The notes: generated by a model from the sequence alone, not told the origin. Numbered from the stretch's first letter, positions 42,384 to 50,630 are shown. The stretch: 64,000 bases of DNA from Microbacterium ulmi (GCF_011759705.1 NZ_JAAOZF010000001.1:679152-743151), one strand, 5' to 3'. Made by a program: numbers and translations.

Positions 42384-43561
42384 GCGGGCACCTCCTCCGA
42401 CGACTTCTCGCCCGTGCCCGCTCCGCCTGCGTGCTCGGCCAGCAGGCCGCGGATCAGCTCGCTCTCGGCTTCCGTCGCGCCCACGCCGTTGCGCACGTGC
42501 ACGAGGAACGCCTCGATGAGCTCGCGATCGCTCTTCGCCTCGTGCACGCGCTCGGCGTACGTCAGCCCGTCGGCCTCACGCACGACGTCCGGCGCATGCA
42601 CGACCGTCGCGCAGTGCGGGAACCTCTCCTGCAGACGCCGCATCGGGTCGCGCTGAGGCGCGGCATCCGTATATCGAGCGCTCACCCATGCGTCCTCGAC
42701 CTCGGCGAAGCGCTCGTCGGCGAGAAGCTCTTCGAGCGAGCCTGAGACCCTCGCAAGCCTGCGCGGGACGGGGAGCGCGAGCCACTCCACGCCTGCGAGA
42801 CCGCGGGCGTCGAGCTCCACGAGCCACGAGCCACGAGGCTTGTCGGCCTCGCCGAAGCTGTAGTGCAGGGGGGCGCCCGAGTACCGGATGCGTTCTCCGA
42901 GGTCGTTGCGCCCGTGGATGTGCCCCAGCGCGACATAGTCGGGGCCGTCGAAGGCCGAGAGCGGCACGACGTCGAGCCCGCCCTGCTGGATGTCGCGTTC
43001 GACGCCCTGAGTGGGCGCGACGCCCGCGGCGAAGCAGTGCGAGATCGCCACCGACCGACCGCCCCGCGCCGCGAGGTCGGTGCGCACGAGGCCCATCGCA
43101 TGCTCGACGGCCTGCCGCTGGGTGCGCAGCTCGACCCCCGGCCACACGTGGCGCACGAGTGCGGGCTCGAGATACGGGATGCCGTAGAAGTGGACGGGGC
43201 CGTGCACGTCGTCGATCGTGACGGGGGTGCCGACCGTCAGCGGATCGGTCACGACGTCGATGCCGTCGCGCAGCAGCGCGGACTGGAACCCGAGCCGCGC
43301 GCTCGAGTCGTGGTTGCCGCTCGTGACGACCACGTGCGCGCCGGCGTCGCAGAGGGCTCGGAGCGCGTCGGACAGGAGCGAATAGCACGCGGCAGCGGGC
43401 ACGGCCGAGTCGAAGACGTCGCCCGCGACGACGACGACGTCGACACTCCGCTCGCGGACCTGCTGAGCGAGGACCTCGAGCACTCCGCGCAGCGCCTCGA
43501 GCGTGGAGTGCCCGTGGAACGACCGGCCGATGTGCCAGTCCGAGGTGTGCAGGATCCGCAT
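42380..43561 (-). CDS. sbcD: Exonuclease SbcD (Mre11-like)
   Basis: 393-residue manganese-dependent nuclease partner of SbcC. Phosphoesterase motifs: HTSDWHIGRSFHG (Asp8, His10), VVAGDVFDSA, TSGNHDSSARLG, and later ALGHIHGRNDL. The C-terminal capping domain follows (about 280-393). TACCGT lies 6 nt before the ATG, consistent with a leaderless mRNA. First gene of the sbcDC operon. Confidence 0.97.
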   Translation of the reverse strand: MRILHTSDWHIGRSFHGHSTLEALRGVLEVLAQQVRERSVDVVVVAGDVFDSAVPAAACYSLLSDALRALCDAGAHVVVTSGNHDSSARLGFQSALLRDGIDVVTDPLTVGTPVTIDDVHGPVHFYGIPYLEPALVRHVWPGVELRTQRQAVEHAMGLVRTDLAARGGRSVAISHCFAAGVAPTQGVERDIQQGGLDVVPLSAFDGPDYVALGHIHGRNDLGERIRYSGAPLHYSFGEADKPRGSWLVELDARGLAGVEWLALPVPRRLARVSGSLEELLADERFAEVEDAWVSARYTDAAPQRDPMRRLQERFPHCATVVHAPDVVREADGLTYAERVHEAKSDRELIEAFLVHVRNGVGATEAESELIRGLLAEHAGGAGTGEKSSEEVPA

Positions 43562-43567
43562 GGCCCC

Positions 43568-43573
43568 ACGGTA
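43568..43573 (-). promoter_or_regulatory. -10 hexamer of sbcD (leaderless)
   Basis: TACCGT on the minus strand, 6 nt before the ATG at 43561. Confidence 0.55.
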
Positions 43574-43653
43574 TGCGAGTCCTCGGACAAACCGTCGCGG
43601 CCGTGCGGAGCGTCCGGAGATGCGCCGGGGGCGGGACCCTCGTCCGCATCGAT

Positions 43654-43772
43654 CCCGCCCCTCGACCGGTCCGGATGCCGCCCCGCGACCGGTCCGGATG
43701 CCGCCCCTCGACCGGTGCAGGTGCCGCCCCGCGATCGGTGCGGGATGCCGCCCCCCGAGCGGGCGCGGATGC
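43654..43772. repeat. 23-24-bp tandem repeats in the sbcD-mutT spacer
   Basis: Five GGATGCC-like starts at 43673, 43696, 43719, 43743 and 43767 mark units of 23, 23, 24 and 24 bp. The consensus contains GCCGCCCC then CGACCGGT. The array runs to within 13 bp of the mutT start and may include its promoter (CACGAT 6 nt before the ATG). Confidence 0.85.
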
Positions 43773-43784
43773 CACGATGGACGG

Positions 43785-44165
43785 ATGCAGCCCCTGGAGG
43801 TCGTCGCCGCCGTCATCGAGGACGCCGGCGAGTACCTCGCATGCCGCCGCGGGCCCGGCAGGGCCGCCGCGGGCAGGTGGGAGTTCCCCGGGGGCAAGAT
43901 CGAGCCCGGAGAGACGGCTCGGCAGGCGCTCGTGCGCGAGGTGGCGGAAGAGCTCGGGGTCGGCATCCGCGTCACGGGCCATCTCACGACGGACGACACC
44001 GGCGGGATCAGGCTCGTGTGCCTCATGGCCGAGCTGGACGGTGAACGGCCGACCGCGAGCACGGACCACGACGCGCTCGAGTGGGTGCCCCGGGAGCGGC
44101 TTGCGGGGCTGGACTGGGCGGATGCCGATCTGCCGGCCGTGCGGCTGCTGGCCCGTCCACGATGA
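43785..44165 (+). CDS. Nudix (MutT-like) nucleoside triphosphate pyrophosphohydrolase
   Basis: 126-residue Nudix hydrolase that probably removes oxidised or other aberrant (d)NTPs. Complete Nudix box: GGKIEPGETARQALVREV then AEELGV, at about residues 34-57. Opening VVAAVIEDAGEYLACRR and later HDALEWVPRERLAGLDWADAD are typical of MutT/NudG-like members. Start is ATG at 43785, directly after the repeat array. Confidence 0.93.
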   Translation: MQPLEVVAAVIEDAGEYLACRRGPGRAAAGRWEFPGGKIEPGETARQALVREVAEELGVGIRVTGHLTTDDTGGIRLVCLMAELDGERPTASTDHDALEWVPRERLAGLDWADADLPAVRLLARPR

Positions 44166-44212
44166 GCGAACCCGGAAGACGGGACGCGGCGCCGGCAGCC
44201 GCGGGAAGACCT

Positions 44213-44599
44213 CTACTCGTCCTCCACGCGGATGAGCCGGAACTCGTGCCTGCGCAGGATCCGCAGCAGGATCCGCCTGAAGCCGCCGAACGCGCGGAGC
44301 CCGGCATCCCGGTCGAGATTCTCCACGGAGACGATGCGGTGCATCCGACCGCGATGGCCGATCTCTCCGCCCGCCGCCACGATGTTGCGGTACCAGTTCA
44401 CGTCCGCGCCGTAGGTGAGCTCCGCGACGAACCCGTCGGGCACCCGCGCCAGGACGAGCGGCGTCTCGAACGTTCTGCCGGACCTGCGGCCGACGTGCCG
44501 CACGAAGGAGAACGGCCCCCGGCCGCGCTTGGCCGCCGCGAGCGTGCGCGGGTTGAGCGTGCGGCCCAGGAGGGCGAGCCAGCGCTTCTTGAGGCTCAC
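44213..44599 (-). CDS. Nitroreductase/deazaflavin-dependent (Ddn-like) protein
   Basis: 128-residue split-barrel protein of the F420-dependent Ddn/DUF385 family. Characteristic pattern: LVRHVGRRSGRTFETPL-type segment (here SFVRHVGRRSGRTFETPLVL), then VAELTYGADVNWYRNIVAAG. The substrate is unknown. Complements the LLM-class gene in suggesting that the host makes cofactor F420. GTG start, no TANNNT hexamer seen. Convergent with mutT. Confidence 0.9.
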   Translation of the reverse strand: MSLKKRWLALLGRTLNPRTLAAAKRGRGPFSFVRHVGRRSGRTFETPLVLARVPDGFVAELTYGADVNWYRNIVAAGGEIGHRGRMHRIVSVENLDRDAGLRAFGGFRRILLRILRRHEFRLIRVEDE

Positions 44600-44671
44600 G
44601 CGTTCTCAGATCCGGGAGGCAATCGTGGGGCCATGCGGCCATTCTCCCGCAGGTGCCCCGCCGTGATCCCG

Positions 44672-44677
44672 TAGCCT
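44672..44677 (+). promoter_or_regulatory. -10 hexamer of hydrolase gene (leaderless)
   Basis: TAGCCT, 6 nt before the GTG at 44684. Confidence 0.55.
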
Positions 44678-44683
44678 CGCTAC

Positions 44684-45430
44684 GTGACCGCAGAGAGCGC
44701 CCGGGTGTCGACGTTCGAGCACGCCGGCGCGACCCTCGTCGTCGAGGAGCACGGCGCCGGTCCTCGCAGCATCGTGCTGCTGCACGGCATCGGCATGGGC
44801 CGCACCGTCTTCGGCGACCTCGTCGCGATCCTGCGCGACGACTACCGCACGCTCGCGATCGACCTGCCGGGCTACGGCGCCGCCCCCGAGCCGCCGCGAA
44901 CGCCGACGATCGAGCGCACCGCCGACCTCGTCGCTGCCCTGCTGCGCGAGAGGGCGCTCGGCGACGTGACGCTCGTCGGGCACTCGATGGGCAGTCAGGT
45001 GGCCGCGGAGGTCGCGGTGCGGCATCCGTCGCTCGTCGACAGGCTCGTGCTGGCGGCGCCCACCGTCAACGCGGACGAGCGGTCGGCGGCCCGCCAGATC
45101 CTCCGTCTCGCCCAGGATCTCGCGATCGAGAGCCCTCGGGTCGTCGCGCGGGGCGCACGGGAGTACCTCCGCGCCGGACCGAACCTGCGCCGGAAGATGC
45201 GGGCGATCCTCCTCCACCGACCCGAGCTCGCCTACCCTCGCGTCGCGGCGCCGACCCTCGTGCTGCGCGGAGCGCTCGACTACGTGTCGCCGCAGGCGTG
45301 GTGCGAGGCGGTGGCATCGCTCCTGCCCGACGGCAGGCTCGTCGAGATCGAGGGTCACGGGCACGAGACGATGATCCGGGATGCCGCGCCCGCCGCCGCC
45401 GCGATCCGCGAGTTCGTCGAGAGCACCTGA
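44684..45430 (+). CDS. Alpha/beta hydrolase
   Basis: 248-residue alpha/beta hydrolase. Oxyanion motif LLHGIGMG near 32, nucleophile elbow VGHSMGS with Ser101, acid in RGALDYVSP, and His in EGHGHETM. Closest in layout to menaquinone/haloalkane-type esterases, but the substrate cannot be told. GTG start with a -10 hexamer 6 nt upstream, so leaderless. Confidence 0.9.
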   Translation: MTAESARVSTFEHAGATLVVEEHGAGPRSIVLLHGIGMGRTVFGDLVAILRDDYRTLAIDLPGYGAAPEPPRTPTIERTADLVAALLRERALGDVTLVGHSMGSQVAAEVAVRHPSLVDRLVLAAPTVNADERSAARQILRLAQDLAIESPRVVARGAREYLRAGPNLRRKMRAILLHRPELAYPRVAAPTLVLRGALDYVSPQAWCEAVASLLPDGRLVEIEGHGHETMIRDAAPAAAAIREFVEST

Positions 45431-45561
45431 CGAGGCGGGATCGGCCCTGGCGTTGCGGGGCCGGCGCTGCACGGTCCCATCGACGATCGAGCGGCCGTCT
45501 CCGCCGTGCCACTCACGGTCGGATTCCTGCCATCACGCCGCGGGCGTGCAATGTCGGAACC

Positions 45562-45596
45562 CCTCCGTAGGTTCGATACATCGGAACCTACGGAGG
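45562..45596 (+). promoter_or_regulatory. 13-bp-arm inverted repeat covering the Shine-Dalgarno site
   Basis: CCTCCGTAGGTTC (45562-45574) and GAACCTACGGAGG (45584-45596) are perfect complements around a 9-nt loop. The right arm ends in CGGAGG, the ribosome binding site of the gene starting at 45602. In RNA the stem would hide that site; in DNA it is a strong operator candidate. Confidence 0.75.
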
Positions 45597-45601
45597 ACAC
45601 G

Positions 45602-45805
45602 ATGTTGGACATCATCTACGCAGCCGAAACGCAGTTCCGTCTCGACTCCGCTCAGCTCGACCGCGACATCGCGCGCCGCGTCGCGATCCGCGACCGCTTC
45701 GCGAGCGAAGCCGACGACGTCAGTGCGCGCCGTGCGCCTGCGCGCGCGGCGCGCACCTGGCCGCGACCCATCGGACTGGCGCACGCCGAGCCGGTGTGCG
45801 CGTGA
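45602..45805 (+). CDS. Small conserved-looking protein behind a structured 5' region
   Basis: 67 residues, opening MLDIIYAAETQFRLDSAQLD then a basic helix IARRVAIRDRFASEA, and a proline-rich end. No family recognised. GGAGG six bases before the ATG is the clearest start signal. An in-frame ATG at 45551 would put the palindrome inside the coding region and lacks a ribosome binding site. Regulation through the palindrome is likely. Confidence 0.6.
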   Translation: MLDIIYAAETQFRLDSAQLDRDIARRVAIRDRFASEADDVSARRAPARAARTWPRPIGLAHAEPVCA

Positions 45806-45809
45806 TCGG

Positions 45810-46265
45810 CTAGGCGTCGCCCGTCGCGACCTGGCGGGCGAGGTCGGCGATCTCGCCGTCGTCGAGATCGAGGCCGGCGTCGCGCAGGCGCTGGCCGAGC
45901 ACCTCGGCGATCCGCTCGACAGGCTCGGTGCCGACGTCGGCTCGCGTCTGCACGACGATCCCGGCGATCTTGTCGACATCGCTCGCCGAATGCTGATCCA
46001 TGATGGGACCGGAGCCGTCCGCGGTGCTCGCGGGCGGCTCCGTCTCGTCAGCGGCACGGGCGCCGGAACCCGCGTCGGCATCGGTGTCCAGCACGCCGAT
46101 CCCGGTCGCGGTGTGCGTGGGCTCGGGCGCCGCGGGAGCGGGCCCGGGGGCCTCGACGGATGCCGCGGCATCCCGTTCACGGGTCTCGGTGTCGTCGATC
46201 CCCTCCCACCCTCCCGGTGGGGTCGCGTCGATGACGCCTTCAGGGAGCGTTCGGTCGTTCTCCAT
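45810..46265 (-). CDS. Acidic protein of unknown function
   Basis: 151 residues. The N-terminal ~95 residues are low-complexity, rich in Pro, Ala, Thr and Asp. The C-terminal ~55 residues (SDVDKIAGIVVQTRADVGTE then VLGQRLRDAGLDLDDGEIAD) look like a compact helical domain. No family recognised. GAGAGGAG before the ATG at 46265 decides the start over a GTG at 46319. Convergent with the small 45602 gene, 4-bp gap. Confidence 0.65.
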   Translation of the reverse strand: MENDRTLPEGVIDATPPGGWEGIDDTETRERDAAASVEAPGPAPAAPEPTHTATGIGVLDTDADAGSGARAADETEPPASTADGSGPIMDQHSASDVDKIAGIVVQTRADVGTEPVERIAEVLGQRLRDAGLDLDDGEIADLARQVATGDA

Positions 46266-46340
46266 GGCGGGCTCCTCTCGTCCGCCGCCAGTGTGCAGCC
46301 GCTCCAGGGCGTCCGACACCGGGTTGACAGGAGGTGCGAT

Positions 46341-46432
46341 CGGTGGTCCGCGCTACGCGGAGCGGCGCTCGTGCAGGATGCCCGCGCGGTGGTCCGCGCT
46401 ACGCGGAGCGGCGCTCGTGCAGGATGCCCGCC
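46341..46432. repeat. 46-bp tandem duplication of the acetyltransferase 3' end
   Basis: Two head-to-tail 46-bp copies (46341-46386, 46387-46432) identical at 45 positions. The second holds the last 11 codons and stop of the GNAT gene; the first repeats them in the spacer. Confidence 0.95.
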
Positions 46433-46698
46433 CGAGCGGGGTGCGCCGCGAACCAGTCGGCGACGTACCAGCACACCGGGATGACCTCGCGGTCGCCTGC
46501 GGCCTCGAGGTGCGCGACGGCCCGGTCGACGAGCTCGGCCGCGTAGCCGTGCCCGCGGAACGTCGGAACCGTGTAGGCGCGCGTGATCGCGACGGTGCGG
46601 CCGTCGTCGCGGTAGTCGAGCACGCTGACGAGATCGTCGCCGCGGCGGAGCGTGAAGCGCGAAGCGTCGGGTTCGTGGGTGAAGTCGAGGAATGCCAC
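46399..46698 (-). CDS. GNAT-like N-acetyltransferase (YidJ/Acetyltransf_CG type)
   Basis: 99-residue short acetyltransferase of the PF14542 group. The acetyl-CoA loop reads VPTFRGHGYAAELVDRAV (about 49-66), followed by VIPVCWYVADWFAAHP. It is shorter than canonical GNATs, as is normal for this group. The substrate is unknown. GTG start with TACCCT 6 nt upstream (leaderless). The 3' end lies in the 46-bp duplication. Confidence 0.88.
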   Translation of the reverse strand: MAFLDFTHEPDASRFTLRRGDDLVSVLDYRDDGRTVAITRAYTVPTFRGHGYAAELVDRAVAHLEAAGDREVIPVCWYVADWFAAHPARAGILHERRSA

Positions 46699-46704
46699 CC
46701 CGAC

Positions 46705-46710
46705 AGGGTA
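46705..46710 (-). promoter_or_regulatory. -10 hexamer of GNAT gene (leaderless)
   Basis: TACCCT on the minus strand, 6 nt before the GTG at 46698. Confidence 0.5.
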
Positions 46711-46808
46711 CGCCCGCTCCGCCGGCGTTCAGGCGACACGCGGCGCGTGCTCGGCGATCGTGCAGGATCGGCCGTGCGGGCCGCGTCGCATCGCCGCGCG
46801 GCCGGGGT

Positions 46809-48251
46809 TCACCGGGGCAGGACGTGCGTCGCCGCGAGGTCGCGGAACCACAGGGCGCTGTGCTTGGGCGTGCGCTCGAGCGTGTCGAAGTCGACCCGGA
46901 CGATCCCGAACCGCTTCGCGTAGCCGTACCCCCACTCGAAGTTGTCCAGGAGCGACCACACGAAGTATCCGCGGAGGTCGACGCCCGCCTCGATCGCGCG
47001 GTGGGCCGCCGTGAGATGCCGTCGCAGGTAGTCGACGCGCTCCGGGTCGGACACCGATCCGTCCGCCGCGACGACGTCGTCGAAAGCGGCGCCGTTCTCG
47101 GTGATCATGAGCGGCTGGTCGGGGAACTCGTCATGCAGGCCCGTGAGCAGCTCGTACAGCCCGTCCGGCGCGATGTTCCACCCCATCGCGGTGTAGGGAC
47201 CCGGCTGTTCGACGAACTCGACGACCCCGTCGCTGCCCGGCCACGCCGTTCCCCCCGCGACGAGCTTGTGCCCGTCGTTGTGCTGCATCGGCGTCTCGCC
47301 GTCCCACGGCCGCACCGTCGCCGTCGAGTAGTAGTTGACGCCGAGGACGTCGATCGGCTGCCGGATCGTCGCGAGGTCGTCGTCCTGCACGAACGACCAG
47401 TCGGTGACGGATGCCGTGTCCTCCAGGAGATCTGCGGGGTACTCGCCCTTGAGCATCGGCCCCGTGAACGCGCGGTTCGCGAGGGCGTCGATGCGCCGCA
47501 TCGCGTCGGCCGCGGCATCCCCCGCTCCGCGCAGCACATGGAAGTTGAGCGTCACGGAGTACTCCGGCGCTCCGGTCGAGGTCGCCCGGAGCGCTCGCAG
47601 AGCGCGACCGTGCGCGAGGTTGAGGTGATGCACGGCCGCGAGTGCGGCGGCGGGCTCATGCCTTCCAGGTGCATGGCCGCCCTGTCCGTAGCCGAGGTAC
47701 GCCGAGCACCACGGCTCGTTGAGCGTCGTCCAGGTGTGCACGCGGTCGCCCAGCGCGGCTCCGACGATCGCGGCGTACTCCTCGAAGGCGTCCGTCGTCG
47801 CGCGGGCCGGCCAGCCGCCGGCGTCCTCGAGCGGCTGAGGCAGATCCCAGTGGTACAGCGTCGCGACGGGCTCGATGCCGCGGGCGAGCAGTCCGTCGAC
47901 GAGCCGCGAGTAGAAGTCGAGTCCCGCCTGGTTCACGGCCCCGCGTCCCGTCGGAACGACCCGCGGCCACGCGATCGAGAACCGGTACGCGTCGAGCCCC
48001 AGCTCCTGCATGAGGTCGAGGTCGGACTCCCACCGGTGATAGTGGTCGCATGCGACATCTCCCGTGTCGCCGTTCCACACCTTGCCGGGGGTCCTGCTGA
48101 ACGTGTCCCAGATCGACGGCAGCCGTCCCTCCTGCGCGGCCGCGCCCTCCACCTGATACGCCGCCGTCGCGGAGCCGAACGTGAACCCGGGTGGGAAGAC
48201 CAGCCCCGCATCGCGGTAGTCGGCGGATCCCTGGACGATGTCGGACGGCAT
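46809..48251 (-). CDS. GH1 family beta-glucosidase
   Basis: 480-residue retaining glycoside hydrolase that cleaves beta-glucosides, or phospho-beta-glucosides if fed by a PTS. N-terminal signature [20 protein letters not shown], acid/base Glu179 in TLNEPW, nucleophile Glu at about 384 in [10 protein letters not shown], and late [18 protein letters not shown]. The SLLDNFEW sequence is that of enzymes acting on unphosphorylated glucosides. No signal peptide, so cytoplasmic. ATG at 48251; a GTG at 48260 is possible. Confidence 0.96.
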   Translation of the reverse strand: MPSDIVQGSADYRDAGLVFPPGFTFGSATAAYQVEGAAAQEGRLPSIWDTFSRTPGKVWNGDTGDVACDHYHRWESDLDLMQELGLDAYRFSIAWPRVVPTGRGAVNQAGLDFYSRLVDGLLARGIEPVATLYHWDLPQPLEDAGGWPARATTDAFEEYAAIVGAALGDRVHTWTTLNEPWCSAYLGYGQGGHAPGRHEPAAALAAVHHLNLAHGRALRALRATSTGAPEYSVTLNFHVLRGAGDAAADAMRRIDALANRAFTGPMLKGEYPADLLEDTASVTDWSFVQDDDLATIRQPIDVLGVNYYSTATVRPWDGETPMQHNDGHKLVAGGTAWPGSDGVVEFVEQPGPYTAMGWNIAPDGLYELLTGLHDEFPDQPLMITENGAAFDDVVAADGSVSDPERVDYLRRHLTAAHRAIEAGVDLRGYFVWSLLDNFEWGYGYAKRFGIVRVDFDTLERTPKHSALWFRDLAATHVLPR

Positions 48252-48300
48252 GGCCTTCACTCTCTCATCGGATCCGGCGCAGCGACAGGAGAGGCGGGAT

Positions 48301-48348
48301 GCGGCATCCTGAGCAATCTGTCACATTTCGTCACGCACAGGATGCCGC
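48301..48348. promoter_or_regulatory. 11-bp-arm inverted repeat between GH1 and leader-peptide promoters
   Basis: GCGGCATCCTG (48301-48311) and CAGGATGCCGC (48338-48348) are perfect complements. The loop contains two GTCAC-type half-sites (TGTCAC and CGTCAC). It may be an operator for one or both divergent units. Confidence 0.5.
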
Positions 48349-48358
48349 GGCCGGGCGA

Positions 48359-48389
48359 TTTGACCCATGGCGACTTCCTCCGTCATAAT
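48359..48389 (+). promoter_or_regulatory. Promoter of the leader-peptide transcript
   Basis: TTGACC at 48359-48364 and CATAAT at 48384-48389 with a 19-bp spacer. Initiation about 7 nt downstream would start the RNA at or next to the ATG at 48397. Confidence 0.6.
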
Positions 48390-48396
48390 CGCGGAC

Positions 48397-48498
48397 ATGA
48401 CTGACAACGCGCGTTCTCTGTCCGCCCGGGAGGCGAACGGGACTGCCGGCATGATGATGGCCGGCCGCGTCGTCATGTGTTGTCGAATGTGCCACTAG
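48397..48498 (+). CDS. Cysteine-rich leader peptide (MCCRMCH end)
   Basis: 33-codon ORF starting at the predicted transcript 5' end. It ends VVMCCRMCH, with three Cys in the last six codons. Cys is very rare in the surrounding proteins, and Cys-rich leaders that act as cysteine-responsive attenuators are established in mycobacteria and other actinobacteria. No ribosome binding site, so leaderless translation is expected. The controlled gene would be the winged-helix regulator starting 210 nt downstream. The role is inference from the composition, position and inverted repeats after it. Confidence 0.72.
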   Translation: MTDNARSLSAREANGTAGMMMAGRVVMCCRMCH

Positions 48499-48536
48499 CA
48501 CGGTGACCACCGCCGGACTCCCGCGCAGCTCTGCGT

Positions 48537-48640
48537 CCTGAGCTCAGTCGAAGGACACTGCGCCCCCGAGTCCCCGGGCACGGAACCGACACGCCACCCA
48601 CCGCGTGCGCTCCCGATGCCTCTCACCCGGCCCTTCGACT
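48537..48640 (+). other. Inverted repeats between leader ORF and regulator gene
   Basis: AGTCGAAGG (48546-48554) and CCTTCGACT (48632-48640) are perfect 9-bp complements, and the palindrome CTGAGCTCAG (48538-48547) overlaps the first arm. They could form alternative RNA stems for attenuation. TGAGC..GTCGAAGG also resembles a common actinobacterial palindromic repeat, so it may be a REP-like insert. Confidence 0.45.
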
Positions 48641-48708
48641 CATCGGGGCCACGCGTCGCAGCACCCTTTTCCGGCACCGGCCGGACTCCCGCAAGGACCT
48701 CCATCATC

Positions 48709-49434
48709 ATGTCGAACACCGCCCTCCTCGACCGCCCCTCTCCCGTCGTCCGCCACCTCCGCGCGGTGACGGCCCCCATCCCCACGACCGAGCCGCCCGC
48801 ACCGGCCGAGCCGCAGCGCAGCCTCCCGGCGGGCACCGCGCCGCGCGGGTTCGCGCTCTACGTCGGCCTCGACGAGGCGAAGGCCGCGGCATCCGGCGTC
48901 AGCCTGGGCGTTCTCGTCGACGCCCTCCGTCGCACGATCGCCGAGCTCGCGCCCTCGGCCGAGACCTACGCGACCGTCGCGCTCGCACCCGTCGGATCGG
49001 GTGGCCGTGACGTCGACGTCGTCCGGCTCGCGCTGCACGAGCCGTCTGCCGTCGCCCGCACGAAGCAGGAGGAGGTCGCCGACGACGAGCGGCTTCCCGG
49101 CGGCGTCGTCGTCGACATCTCCCGCAAGCGCGTGCTGATCGACGGCGCGTCGGCCTCCTTCACGTTCAAGGAGTTCGAGCTGCTGCAGTATCTCGTCCTC
49201 CGCGAGGGCCGCACGATCGAGCGCACCGAGCTCGTGTCGTCGCTGTGGAGCCAGGGCGACCTCGACGCTCCGGGTGAGCGCACGATCGACGTGCACGTGC
49301 GGCGCCTGCGCGCGAAGCTCGGCCGCTACGAGGACATCGTCCGCACGGTGCGCGGCGTCGGCTACCGCTTCGACCGCCACGCCGACGTCGTGATCCGCTA
49401 CGGCCACGGCACGCCCTCGCCCGACCGCTTCTGA
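48709..49434 (+). CDS. Winged-helix (OmpR/PhoB-type) DNA-binding regulator
   Basis: 241 residues. The C-terminal ~95 residues are an OmpR-type winged helix: VVDISRKRVLIDGASASFTF, FELLQYLVLREGRTIERTEL, and TIDVHVRRLRAKLG then VRGVGYRFD. The N-terminal part (~1-140) has no receiver domain: there is no phospho-acceptor Asp pocket, only a Pro-rich start and an alpha-beta segment (GFALYVGLDEAKAAASG). It is therefore not a standard two-component regulator. AAGGA lies 12 nt before the ATG. Likely controlled by the upstream Cys-rich leader. Confidence 0.9.
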   Translation: MSNTALLDRPSPVVRHLRAVTAPIPTTEPPAPAEPQRSLPAGTAPRGFALYVGLDEAKAAASGVSLGVLVDALRRTIAELAPSAETYATVALAPVGSGGRDVDVVRLALHEPSAVARTKQEEVADDERLPGGVVVDISRKRVLIDGASASFTFKEFELLQYLVLREGRTIERTELVSSLWSQGDLDAPGERTIDVHVRRLRAKLGRYEDIVRTVRGVGYRFDRHADVVIRYGHGTPSPDRF

Positions 49435-49585
49435 CCGGCCCCGCCCGGCGCGTGAGCAGCCGTCTGCACGGGCGGGCGGAACACGCGGCGGCATCCGGTC
49501 CCCCGTGTCGTCCGCAGACCGTCGCCGACGGCACGGCACGGCATGGGCCGGCGCACGTCGACCGGCGGATGTCGCGCAGACGACG

Positions 49586-49591
49586 TAGGGT
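49586..49591 (+). promoter_or_regulatory. -10 hexamer of AlkA-like gene (leaderless)
   Basis: TAGGGT, 6 nt before the ATG at 49598. Remaining spacer 49435-49585: nothing else seen. Confidence 0.55.
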
Positions 49592-49597
49592 GACGGC

Positions 49598-50587
49598 ATG
49601 ACCACGTCGCTCGCCCGCCTCCCCCGCGAGCGGGACGCAGCGACGCGGCGCGCGCGCGATCCCCGGCCCGATCACGGCCGTCCGATCGAGACCGAGTACC
49701 GGCCGAGGCATCCGCTCGCTCTTCGGGCCACCGTGCTGTATCAGCGACGCGGCGGGGCGGACCCCACCATGACGATCGACGGCGCCGTCATCTGGCGCGC
49801 GTCGCGCACTCCCGACGGCATCGCGACGCTCGCCCTCCGCGAGACCGCTCCCGGCACGATCCGAGGCGCCGCCTGGGGTCCCGGCGCCGCGTGGGCGCTC
49901 GCGCAGCTGCCCGCACTGTGCGGCGCCGACGACGATCCCGAGGGCTTCGACCCCGGCGAGAACCGACTCGTCGCCGAGGCGCATCGCCGCAATCCCGGAC
50001 TGCGGCTGAGCCGCACCGACCTCGTGTTCGACGCGCTCGCGAGCGCGATCTTCGAGCAGAAGGTCACAGGCATGCAGGCCTTCGGCGCGTGGCGGCGCAT
50101 CGTGACCTGGTGCGGCGAGCGAGCGCCGGGCCCCACGCCGCGGCCGATGTTCGCCCCGCCGTCGATCGACGGCTGGCGCCGCATCCCGTCATGGACGTGG
50201 CATCGCGCGGGACTCGAGCCGCCGCAGGCCCGCACGGTCGCCGAGGCCGCGCAGCGCGGCGACGCGCTCGTCCGGGCGCTGGAGAACGCGCCCGGCGACG
50301 CCGACCGGATCCTCACGAGTCTGCGAGGCATCGGGCCGTGGACGAGCGCCGAGATGCGCATCCGCGCGTTCGGCGATCCGGATGCCGTGAGCGTCGGCGA
50401 CTATCACCTCGCGCACGAGGTCGGGTTCGCGCTCGCGGGCTCACGGACGGACGACGACGGCATGCTCGAGCTCCTCGCCCCGTGGAAGGGCCATCGCCAG
50501 CGGGTCGTCCGGCTCATCGGAGCGAGCGGCGTGCGCGAGCCGCGACGGGGCCCGCGGATGCATCCGGAGGATCACCGCGCCCGCTGA
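49598..50587 (+). CDS. AlkA-like DNA-3-methyladenine glycosylase
   Basis: 329-residue HhH-GPD base-excision glycosylase for alkylated bases. An AlkA-like N-terminal beta domain (about 60-120) precedes the helical core. The helix-hairpin-helix is LRGIGPWTSAEMRIRAFG, followed by the catalytic Asp in DAVSVGDYHL. The core also contains DLVFDALASAIFEQKVTG, the usual interface segment. Cytoplasmic DNA repair. Starts at ATG 49598 with a -10 hexamer 6 nt upstream. Confidence 0.92.
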   Translation: MTTSLARLPRERDAATRRARDPRPDHGRPIETEYRPRHPLALRATVLYQRRGGADPTMTIDGAVIWRASRTPDGIATLALRETAPGTIRGAAWGPGAAWALAQLPALCGADDDPEGFDPGENRLVAEAHRRNPGLRLSRTDLVFDALASAIFEQKVTGMQAFGAWRRIVTWCGERAPGPTPRPMFAPPSIDGWRRIPSWTWHRAGLEPPQARTVAEAAQRGDALVRALENAPGDADRILTSLRGIGPWTSAEMRIRAFGDPDAVSVGDYHLAHEVGFALAGSRTDDDGMLELLAPWKGHRQRVVRLIGASGVREPRRGPRMHPEDHRAR

Positions 50588-50630
50588 CGATCGCGAGCGT
50601 CGAGGCGCGGCCCGGCCGTCCGGGCATCCG

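Noticed and set aside
45569..45590. tRNA T-arm-like GGTTCGA
   Set aside because: It is part of the 13-bp palindrome and no tRNA cloverleaf can be built around it.
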